The notes under the pieces were generated by a model. It saw nothing but the letters and a program-made list of their open reading frames with translations. It had not been told where the DNA came from and searched no databases. A stretch of DNA of 64,000 nt from JADJSS01 sp046329815. GTDB lineage: Bacteria > Bacteroidota > Bacteroidia > Chitinophagales > JADIYW01. Location: assembly GCA_046329815.1 (NCBI GenBank), contig JAXLTY010000002.1, positions 1,394,631 to 1,458,630 of the forward strand, in the 5' to 3' direction. A program made the translations under genes and the position numbers. Below are positions 46,065 through 54,200 of the stretch, piece after piece. How positions within the stretch are numbered: the stretch's first letter is position 1; every line of letters begins with the position of its first letter.

Positions 46065-46080
46065 GCTGGATAATTTGATG

Positions 46081-46088
46081 CAAAATTA
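46081..46088 (-). promoter_or_regulatory. -7 box of yicC
   Basis: TAATTTTG on the - strand matches TAnnTTTG exactly, 17 bases before the ATG at 46064. Confidence 0.55.
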
Positions 46089-46132
46089 CATAAAATAAAA
46101 AGGAATTTTCTAAAGCTAAAAATAAGGTAGAT

Positions 46133-46165
46133 AAAAAACGTCCTGCATAATGCAGGACGTTTTTT
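46133..46165 (-). terminator. terminator of the rpsU-xerC-hpf operon
   Basis: A 16-bp perfect stem closed by one base (46133-46148 with 46150-46165) has A/T runs at its ends. It lies 22 bases past the hpf stop and just before the yicC promoter, so it separates the two units. Confidence 0.92.
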
Positions 46166-46186
46166 TAATCTATATATTCTGATTTT

Positions 46187-46492
46187 TTATTCGTGATGTT
46201 TAACTTTTAATTTTTCTATTTGTCTTCTTAAAGAATCAACAGCCAAGTCGATCGATTCTTCAAATTTTTTGCTTTTTTCTTTGGCAATTAAAGTGTTTCC
46301 CGGAATGTTTGTTTTGATCAAAACCACTTTATCTTTTACTTTCGTATTAAGTTGTTCCAAACTTAATACCACGTCTGAATCTATAATTCTATCATAAAAA
46401 GTTTCTAGTTTATTCATTCTTTTAGTGATGAATTCTTTCAGTGATTGGTCGGCATCGAAATGCACGGTTTGAATTTGAATTTTCATTGACAT
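46187..46492 (-). CDS. hpf: ribosome hibernation factor, HPF/RaiA type
   Basis: The protein has 101 residues, the short form without a dimerisation tail. Beta-strand and helix pattern of the S30AE domain is clear: KIQIQTVHFDADQSLKEFI at the start, LEQLNTK and KDKVVLIKTNIPG in the middle, and a basic helix near the C-terminus. It binds the 30S decoding centre of idle ribosomes. The start (MSMKI) is 3 bases after the xerC stop, so translation is coupled. Being third after rpsU and xerC is the common Bacteroidota arrangement. hpf and raiA cannot be told apart from this sequence alone. Confidence 0.9.
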   Translation of the reverse strand: MSMKIQIQTVHFDADQSLKEFITKRMNKLETFYDRIIDSDVVLSLEQLNTKVKDKVVLIKTNIPGNTLIAKEKSKKFEESIDLAVDSLRRQIEKLKVKHHE

Positions 46493-46495
46493 GAT

Positions 46496-47386
46496 TTACG
46501 CTTTTGGGTGAGCAATTTTATAAATTTCCTTTAACTGTTCTATTGTGTTGTGCGTGTAAACCTGCGTTGAAGCCAAGCTGGCATGACCCAATAGTTCTTT
46601 AATGTCGTTTAATTTAGCACCGTTATTACTCATATGCGTTGCGAAGGAATGGCGCAGCACGTGTGGGCTTTTCTTTTCTACTGTACTACATAGGCTGATG
46701 TATTTTTTTACTATTCTATAAACTAAATTTGGGTATAATTGATTTCCATCGCCTGTTAAAAAAACATAATTGGCCATGGTTTTATTTTTATACTGCTCTT
46801 TTTGCAGTTTATGAAAGATCTGTAAGGAATTTACCAATTCATTTCCGATTGGAATAATACGCTGCTTATTGCCTTTTCCGGTAACTTTTAACTGGTTCGT
46901 ACCAAAATTGACATCCTGCCATTGCAGTGTAATCAATTCCTGACGGCGTAAACCACAAGAATATAAAACATCAATGATCAGTTTTTCCTGGATTCCATCG
47001 AAATTGTCTGCAAAATATTTTTGCGGCTGCTCAAAAAGATCGTTGATTTTAGTTTGCTCAACGAATTTTGGCAAACGTTCCGGAATTTTCGGTGAATTGA
47101 TCTTATCGGCAGGATTGGTCTTTATTTTGCCAGTTTTTTGCGCATATTTATAAAATGATTTAAGCGCAGAAATCTTACGTTTGATACTGGTCGGTTTATT
47201 GTTCTTATTGACCAGTTCAACCACAAAAGCACGAATAAAATTATGCTTGACAGCTAATAAATCATGGAGTTGAAACTCATTTTGTATAAATAAAAAAAAC
47301 TGCAGAAGATCCGTATGATAGGATTCTACAGTTTTTATCGAGTATCTTTTTTCGTATTGCAGATAATTTAGAAACGCTTCAGTCAT
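46496..47386 (-). CDS. xerC: tyrosine recombinase XerC/XerD
   Basis: The protein has 296 residues, the usual Xer length. The N-terminal SAM-like domain covers residues 1-90. The catalytic domain has Arg147 (SCGLRRQEL), Lys near 172 (KGNKQR), HVLRH at 242-246, His268 (GHASLAST) and the nucleophile Tyr277 (QVYTH). All six catalytic positions are present. It resolves chromosome dimers at dif with its partner. XerC against XerD cannot be decided here; the name follows the typical annotation next to rpsU in Bacteroidota. It lies between rpsU (69 bases upstream) and hpf (3 bases downstream). No integrase-type additions suggest a mobile element. Confidence 0.92.
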   Translation of the reverse strand: MTEAFLNYLQYEKRYSIKTVESYHTDLLQFFLFIQNEFQLHDLLAVKHNFIRAFVVELVNKNNKPTSIKRKISALKSFYKYAQKTGKIKTNPADKINSPKIPERLPKFVEQTKINDLFEQPQKYFADNFDGIQEKLIIDVLYSCGLRRQELITLQWQDVNFGTNQLKVTGKGNKQRIIPIGNELVNSLQIFHKLQKEQYKNKTMANYVFLTGDGNQLYPNLVYRIVKKYISLCSTVEKKSPHVLRHSFATHMSNNGAKLNDIKELLGHASLASTQVYTHNTIEQLKEIYKIAHPKA

Positions 47387-47455
47387 CTTTTCCGGATTCT
47401 TATTTATTCCATGTAACGGATAAGTAAGTTACGTAAAGAAAACGAAAAACGCAAA

Positions 47456-47647
47456 TTAATCTTCAGATCTGCGTAGATTTTCTATATAGATAGCTTTTTT
47501 GATTTCAGTACGTCTTTTTACAGATGGTAACGTAAATGCCTGACGAGCACGTAGTTGTTTAACTGTACCTGTTTTTTCAAATTTCTTTTTGAATACTTTT
47601 AGCGCTCTGTCTAAAGATTCTGATTCTCTTGCGTCAACGATTAACAT
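47456..47647 (-). CDS. rpsU: 30S ribosomal protein bS21
   Basis: The protein has 63 residues, of normal length for Bacteroidota. It begins MLIVDARESESLDRALKV and has the basic helix KKKFEKTG...QLRARQ. It sits near the platform of the 30S subunit by the 3' end of 16S rRNA. In Bacteroidota it helps to hide the anti-Shine-Dalgarno sequence. The gene carries a strong Shine-Dalgarno sequence (47656-47663), which is rare in this phylum and fits autoregulation. It heads the rpsU-xerC-hpf operon and has an exact -7 box at 47684-47691. Confidence 0.96.
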   Translation of the reverse strand: MLIVDARESESLDRALKVFKKKFEKTGTVKQLRARQAFTLPSVKRRTEIKKAIYIENLRRSED

Positions 47648-47655
47648 AATTAAAT

Positions 47656-47663
47656 ACCTCTTT
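47656..47663 (-). promoter_or_regulatory. strong Shine-Dalgarno sequence of rpsU
   Basis: On the - strand AAAGAGGT lies 8 bases before the ATG and matches the full anti-SD complement AAGGAGGT at 7 of 8 positions, with GAGGT unbroken. Most other genes here have A/T-rich leaders without such a site. Confidence 0.85.
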
Positions 47664-47683
47664 TATTGTTAAGATTTGGTCTG

Positions 47684-47691
47684 CAAAGATA
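47684..47691 (-). promoter_or_regulatory. -7 box of the rpsU operon
   Basis: TATCTTTG on the - strand is an exact TAnnTTTG match, 36 bases before the rpsU ATG. A -33 TTTG is not evident. Confidence 0.65.
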
Positions 47692-47745
47692 CGATTTAAT
47701 TTCAGAATGTGTTAATATGGTAAATTGAAAATAATTTTTTAATAT

Positions 47746-47786
47746 GAAAAAGCATCTGACACTTTCAAAGTGTTCAAATGCTTTTT
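47746..47786 (-). terminator. terminator after the PorE-like gene
   Basis: A long stem with small internal bulges pairs GAAAAAGCAT-type and ATGCTTTTTC-type arms around an ACTTT/AAAGT inner stem. A second small hairpin (47796-47820) lies between it and the stop at 47823. They end the - strand surface-protein operon. Confidence 0.75.
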
Positions 47787-47822
47787 CAGTCATTGTCTGA
47801 TGGTTAGAACCGTTCAGACTGT

Positions 47823-50168
47823 TTAGAAAGGACAGATTTTACATTCATCTACCTGCATATCCAGTCTTTCCAGTGATTTTACGTCTATTTTTCCGCTGAT
47901 GATACGGAATTCTGTTCTTCTGTTACGTTGGTGTTCGTATTCAGAGCATTTTACGCCATCTGAACAGTCATTTCGCAATTTACTTTCGCCATAACCAACT
48001 GCTTTTATTTTTGATTTGGAAACACCGCGTTTTACCAACCAATCTACTACGCTTTGCGCACGTTTTTGTGATAATACTTTATTATACTCATCTGTCGCGC
48101 GTGAGTCTGTGTGTGAGCCGATCTCAGCTTCCGCATCCGGATTATCAATCATAAATCTCAATACTTTATTCAATTGCGGTTCGCTTTCCACACGAATGTA
48201 CCATTTATCGAAATCGTAATAAATATCTTTCAACTCGATCAGTGTGCCTGCATACAACAACGATGAATCAATCGGATTTCCGTCTTTGTCATAATATTTA
48301 TCATAATCAGCGCCGTGTTCCAGTTCTATAATAGCTGTTTCGCCGCCTGGCTGACCGCAATCCACCAATTTATCGCAATTTTCTTTTGTTGAAAATGCCT
48401 GTGCATTCGGATTGAAACCTTTTGCATTTGCCGTAGCCAAATAATCGTAACCACAGAAAATTGTGTAACAAACATTGCCGTCAGTACCTGTTGTTTTTTG
48501 CTCGTATTTAGCTGTATCAGTTTGTGAACTTACGTCAACCGTAGCGCCTCTGATCTCTTTTCTAGAAACCTTATCCACTACTTTAACCAAATAACCGGCA
48601 GGTTTTATCGGCATCAACGGAATAGTTACTGTAACTGTTTCACCTGGATTTACATTTTTAGTCGTAGCAGTAACATCATTATTCGCAACATAACCTTCAG
48701 CCGATGCATTGAAGTTATAGTTTTTATTGACATCTGCTTCGTATTTAAATTCACCGTCACATTCCGTTATTCGTGTGCCTTTCGTGATATTATTTGTCAG
48801 CATTTCGACATTGCTTTTGCAAATCGGTTTTTTCGTCAATGCATCTACAACAACACCTTCCAAATCGATTCCGTTGTCTGTGTACGACCAGATATCATCA
48901 TTTCCTTTTCCTTCTGTTCTGTTAGATGTGAAATAACCGATATTAGTTTCTTTACCAAATGCAACGCCAAAATCATCATACGAAGAATTGATCGGCGCGC
49001 CAATATTTTGTGCTGTTCTGAATTCACCAACACCATTTAATTTGGCTTTAAAAACATCCAAACCACCTAATCCACCAAGTCCGTTGCTGGCAAAATATAA
49101 AGTCCCGTTTTTGTCAACAGATGGAAATATTTCATCTCCTTCTGTGTTGAACTCTTGCATATTTACAGGCGTTGACCAGTCATTGCCTTCTTTAGTGCAC
49201 TTGTACAAATCCATTCCACCTTTTCCGCCAGGCATATTACTTGAGAAATACAACGTACTTCCATCAGCACTTAAAGCAGGATGTGCTACATCGTATTCCG
49301 GATTATTGTACTTGAATTTTTTAATATTCTTCCATTTTTTACCATCTACGTCAGCCGTAAAAATTCCTTGTTTAACAATACCATTTGCGCTTTTGCTCAA
49401 TTTTCTTTTCAATGCATTATTACGTGTAAAATAAACAACTTTGCCTTCAGAATTGAACGTTGCCGCTGCATCGTGGTATTTTCCTTGTCCTTCTTTTTTT
49501 ACTGATGATGGTTTTACAAACGCTGTCTTCTCACCTTTTGTATAATAAATATCAAAAAAAGTAGTGCCTAACCAAGAATGTTGTCTGCCGATTGCTTTTT
49601 CCGCATCTCTGTCAGATGAAAAATACAAACCATCTGTCTTGTAAGTCGGTGCAAAATCAAAGTATTTTGTATTGATTGATAAGTTTGAAATGTTGTAACG
49701 ATTTACAGATTGCTGAAACTGTGCCGGATTTTTGCTGGCCGCTAATTGGTTTTGCGCACGCGTATCATTTGGATTTGTTGCTAAGTATTTTTGATATGCT
49801 TCAGCAGCGCCTGCGTAATCTTTCAGTGCCTGTTTCATTTGCGCCTGATGCAAATACGTTTCGGGTGCCACATTAGTGCCAGCAACCGCTTTATCATAAG
49901 CAGCAGCCGCATTTTTGAAATCACCGATCATACGATAGCAATCGCCTAACTGTGCTTCTGCTTTCGCATCTTCTTTTTTCTTCAGCAATCTTTTGTACAG
50001 ATCAATTGCATCGTGATATGCTAATTTTTTGTATAAATCTTCCGCTTTTTTTGCGCTGGCGATCCATGTTTCGCCGACAATTCCACCTTCTACTTCCTGC
50101 GCAAAAGTATTACACATCAACAATGTGCAAAGCGTAAAAATAACAGACTTAATATTTATGAACTTCAT
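47823..50168 (-). CDS. PorE-like OmpA protein: TPR, propeller, carboxypeptidase-like and OmpA domains
   Basis: The protein has 781 residues with a signal peptide ending at TFAQ (about residue 24). Order of domains: TPR-type helices (30-150, DLYKRLLKKKEDAKAEAQLG), PD40/WD40-like propeller blades (170-420, with repeated YFSSDR/YFSSNMPGGKGGMDLYK cores), a carboxypeptidase regulatory-like domain (430-510), a second beta domain (525-600), and an OmpA C-terminal domain (650-775, EIGSHTDSRATDEYNK with the peptidoglycan-binding Asp kept). This is the layout of PorE, which ties the type IX apparatus to peptidoglycan in Porphyromonas gingivalis; in other Bacteroidota such proteins also follow PorP/SprF genes. 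It starts 34 bases after the porP/sprF-like gene, so the two are co-transcribed with the cargo gene before them. Confidence 0.88.
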   Translation of the reverse strand: MKFINIKSVIFTLCTLLMCNTFAQEVEGGIVGETWIASAKKAEDLYKKLAYHDAIDLYKRLLKKKEDAKAEAQLGDCYRMIGDFKNAAAAYDKAVAGTNVAPETYLHQAQMKQALKDYAGAAEAYQKYLATNPNDTRAQNQLAASKNPAQFQQSVNRYNISNLSINTKYFDFAPTYKTDGLYFSSDRDAEKAIGRQHSWLGTTFFDIYYTKGEKTAFVKPSSVKKEGQGKYHDAAATFNSEGKVVYFTRNNALKRKLSKSANGIVKQGIFTADVDGKKWKNIKKFKYNNPEYDVAHPALSADGSTLYFSSNMPGGKGGMDLYKCTKEGNDWSTPVNMQEFNTEGDEIFPSVDKNGTLYFASNGLGGLGGLDVFKAKLNGVGEFRTAQNIGAPINSSYDDFGVAFGKETNIGYFTSNRTEGKGNDDIWSYTDNGIDLEGVVVDALTKKPICKSNVEMLTNNITKGTRITECDGEFKYEADVNKNYNFNASAEGYVANNDVTATTKNVNPGETVTVTIPLMPIKPAGYLVKVVDKVSRKEIRGATVDVSSQTDTAKYEQKTTGTDGNVCYTIFCGYDYLATANAKGFNPNAQAFSTKENCDKLVDCGQPGGETAIIELEHGADYDKYYDKDGNPIDSSLLYAGTLIELKDIYYDFDKWYIRVESEPQLNKVLRFMIDNPDAEAEIGSHTDSRATDEYNKVLSQKRAQSVVDWLVKRGVSKSKIKAVGYGESKLRNDCSDGVKCSEYEHQRNRRTEFRIISGKIDVKSLERLDMQVDECKICPF

Positions 50169-50202
50169 GAGTATCTTTTTAGTTGTATTGATTGGTTATT
50201 GT

Positions 50203-51204
50203 TTAGAAGAATCTTGGTGTATCGAATTTTTTATTTTTGAAAGCAAAATCATATCCTAAAATTACTTCGTGCGAACCTTTATTATAGTTGCCTAATTTGG
50301 ATAAGGTATAATCATACGAATAGCCGATCATTAATTGTTTGGTTGGCCACACTTCCAAATTAGCTTCCACGCTTTCCGGATTTTTCAACGGATCAACATT
50401 TTTTGATTTACCAAAAGTAGTTCTGTAAGAAGCACCTATATTGATTCTGTCAACAATTAAAAAACTTAAATTGAAGTCCATTTCAAACGGTACTTTTTGT
50501 CCTTTTGCAAAAACATATTTCGCCAATGTTTGCGGACGAATTTTAAATCCTTTAGTAACAGGAATCACACCGCCAGCCATGGCAAAGAAATGTTGCGAAC
50601 GATGCGCACTTGGATTATCTGCAATCAAGCTTGCCTGGTCTTTGTTGTATAAACTACCTTTGATAAAATTCGGAACGCTGGCACCAACATACCATAACGG
50701 ATGATAGATGTAAATTCCTGCACCAACATCCGGTAAAATTCTATTTACGTTTTGATTGTACGCCGGATCGCCAATATCACGTCGATCTAACTCTGACAAG
50801 TTGCTTTTATACCATAATAATCCTGCATTGATACCAATAGACAATCTTATTTTTTTACCTAATGGAATACGATATGCATAGGTTGCATTGAAAAAATTCT
50901 GATGCGTAACACCTAACCTGTCATTAACAAAAAAGAAACCTAGTGCGCTGTTTTCTTTTTTCAACGGACTATGAATGGAAAACGATGCTGTTTGCGGCGC
51001 GCCTTCTATTTTCTGAACCCATTGTGCTCTGTATAATGCACGCACACTTAAACAACCTCTTGCACCGGTATAGCCGGCATTGATCGGTAATTTATTATAC
51101 ATAAACTGCGTGTACTGCGGTTCCTGTTGCGCATTTGAATTTTTAAAACATCCAACTGCCAGTAAGAGCAAGCAAAGAAATTTTATTTTATTACCTATGT
51201 TCAT
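50203..51204 (-). CDS. PorP/SprF-family type IX secretion membrane protein
   Basis: The protein has 333 residues, the standard family length. The mature N-terminus QQEPQYTQFMYNKLPINAGY is the family signature, and the rest alternates strands as in a transmembrane barrel (FFNATYAYRIPLG, LSIGINAGLLWYKS, VGASVPNF). The signal contains AVGC, which could be a lipobox, but a cleavage after NAQ is more usual for this family. It lies 45 bases after the type B cargo gene 51250-55950 and ahead of the PorE-like gene. In F. johnsoniae SprF is needed for surface display of SprB; the same pairing is likely here. Confidence 0.9.
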   Translation of the reverse strand: MNIGNKIKFLCLLLLAVGCFKNSNAQQEPQYTQFMYNKLPINAGYTGARGCLSVRALYRAQWVQKIEGAPQTASFSIHSPLKKENSALGFFFVNDRLGVTHQNFFNATYAYRIPLGKKIRLSIGINAGLLWYKSNLSELDRRDIGDPAYNQNVNRILPDVGAGIYIYHPLWYVGASVPNFIKGSLYNKDQASLIADNPSAHRSQHFFAMAGGVIPVTKGFKIRPQTLAKYVFAKGQKVPFEMDFNLSFLIVDRINIGASYRTTFGKSKNVDPLKNPESVEANLEVWPTKQLMIGYSYDYTLSKLGNYNKGSHEVILGYDFAFKNKKFDTPRFF

Positions 51205-51249
51205 ATCGCTATTTTTTCCTGTTTATATTTTATGTTGACTGCTTATTTA

Positions 51250-54200
51250 TTATCTATGAAGAACAACAAATCCTGTTCTGTTTATTACCGTACCTAATAA
51301 ATTGGTATATTTAAGTATGTAATAATAGGTTCCATCCGGCAAATCACTGCCTTTATATTTTCCGTTAAACACATCATTGATGTTATCGTATTTATCATTT
51401 TGATAAACAGGTGCGCCCCAACGATTGAACACACTTAATGACGCAACACCTTCAATGCAAGGCACATCAAAGAAATCATTTTTACTATCGCCATTTGGCG
51501 AGAATGTATTTGGAATTTTGCAATCGTCAATTTCTATAATTACCCAAGCTGTGCTGTCGCCGTCAATTGAACATATCTGGTATTGGAAGCTATCAATGCC
51601 GTGCGAGATTCCAGGTGTGTATGTATATGAAATGCTGTCGCTATTGATTTGTACGGTACCATTTACCGGCGGAATAATGATTCCATTTCCATTAGTGCCT
51701 CCACAAATATAAATAGAGTCACCATCCGGATCAAAGTCATTATTTAAAACATTAATTACAATTGGATCATTAAATACGATCGTATCATCTTCTACGGCAA
51801 CCGGTGGATTGGTGTTACAAAATGATTCAGTTACGTCTAAGCGAACGATACTATCGCAATTTGCAAATGAAACTAAAACTGCCAGATAGCTGCCTGCATC
51901 TTTAATAATTTGTCCGTTGAAAATGACGCTGTCATCTTTATTCGTACACAATCTTGCAGTTAGTTTTGTAGTATCCGGTTTATTTACTACTGTAACAAAA
52001 AGTGAATCTGTATTTTGACAGCCGGTAGCATTCTCAACCGTAACATATACTTTATAATTTCCTGCAACTGCATTTACATAAATAGGCGTTGCTGTGCTTG
52101 TATTAATTAAAGTACCATTACCTGAATAAATTCCCCAAGTATAATTTGTTGCATTGGTTGTAACATTTAACTGAATTGGCGTATTAACGCAAGTAATGAA
52201 ATTTCTTTTAGTGATTGTTGGTTTTGTACACGGTTCAATACAACTTGCTGCATCAGTTCGTGTTTGCGAGTTTCCGTTAACTGTATAAGCATTAATCTCA
52301 GTAGCATCATTTATACAAGGTGTTCCCGGATTTCCATCGATACAACCACGAGTATCTATACGCCATACTTTTCCTGCATTTGATTCCAATGCAATAAATT
52401 GACCAATACTATCCATTGCCAAACCACCTAAATTTGTTGTTGCAACTGCGCCGTTTGCATCGGCATAGCATGTTCCGGTATTTGCAGCTAAATCAACAAC
52501 ACCTAATACCTTATCAGAACCTGAGTACAGTAATATTTTATTCGTTGTCGGATCCCAAACCATATCTTGTGCGCCTGCATCTGTGCCACTTCTGATTGCA
52601 TCAATAAACGCCTGACGGAACGCATTACATGAATTGTCTAAAACAATTTCAGAATAAACCGGTGTTAAAGACGGCAACGTTATTTTACCGATATATAGTT
52701 TAAAATTGGTAATCGTATCCGGCAAGAAAGAAGCATTTCCTTCTGCTGCAGTAACATAGTAATTACCGCTATTATCTGCTGTGCCTAATAAACCGATCAT
52801 CACATGTGTATTTAAACCTGCACTTATCGGTGGGCTCAAAGTACCTAAATTAAGTGCCTGACCATTTGAACCAATTTTTATTAATTGTGATCTGCTGATA
52901 AAATTACCTGTTGCTAAAATAGAATCTATCGCTTGCTGACGTGTTGGTACTTTTTGATATTGTGCATAAGCAAAACCATCTGCACTGTTTAATGCAATAC
53001 CATTCAGAGATTTGAATGGTGTTCCTAAGCTATCAACTACAGCTATCTGTGTATCTAATGCGCCTGTTGTCGGATTTATCGTTGCAATAAAAGACGGATG
53101 TTCCGGTTCATTTGGTCCTTCGTTTACAATTGCTAAAGTAGCAGGACAAATAAATTGTGTTGGTGCACAAGTTGCAGAAACCGTCAATTGTATTACGCTA
53201 TCGCAAGCATCTGTTCCCGGCAATATATTATAATAAATTCCAGGTGCTGAAATAGTCTGATTGCCAAATTGAATTGTTTGACCACCACATAGACCTGCAG
53301 TTGCTTTTGTTGTATCTTTTGTGTTGCTGACAATAATATTTAATGAATCTGTTTGCTGGCAACCTTTTTTGTCACTTACCGTAACATATACTTTGTATGT
53401 TCCTGCGGTTGCATTAACATAAGAAGCATCCTGATTGGTAGTATTTGTTAAAGTTCCTTGTCCTGGATAATTTCCCCAAATGTATGTGTATGGATTGGTA
53501 GCGCCGGAAACAGAAATATCAATAGTAGTATTTTTATTTACGCAAGTAGCAATATCCGATTTCTGAATAGTTGGCGGCACACATGGCAAAGCACAACTTG
53601 CAGCATCAACACGCGTATTAGAATTTCCATTTACAGTATATGAATTGATTTGTGCAACACTAGTCATACATGGTGTTGCAGGATTTCCGTCAGTACAGCC
53701 ACGTGTATCTATACGCCACACTTTTCCGGTTGTTGATTCTAAGCCAATCATTTGTCCGATACTGTCAAGAGCTAAACCACCTAAATTGGTAGTAGCTGTT
53801 ACACCATTATTATCACCATAACAAGTTCCTGCATTTGTAGTAACATCAACTACTGACAATACTCTGTCTGAACCTGCATAAAACCATATTTTATTGGTAG
53901 ATGCATCCCAAACCATATCCTGTGCGCCTGCATCGTTTCCGTTGGTAATTGCATCTATAAATGCCTGTTGAAACGCTGTACAACTTGCATCAAAAGCAAT
54001 TTCAGACCAAGTTACTGCAGTGCCAGGCAATGTTATTCTGCCTAAATAAAACTTGGAAGAAACTATTGTGTTTGGTAAAGTAATTTGTGCTTCTGCAGCT
54101 GTAACAAAATAAGTACCGCTATTATTTGCTGTTGCCAATAAAGAAACAACTGCATGTGTGTTAAAACCTGCATTTACAGGTGGATTGATCGTGCCTAATG

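Noticed and set aside
47796..47820. Second hairpin as a riboswitch or small RNA
   Set aside because: It is a short imperfect hairpin next to the terminator, with no recognised aptamer features.
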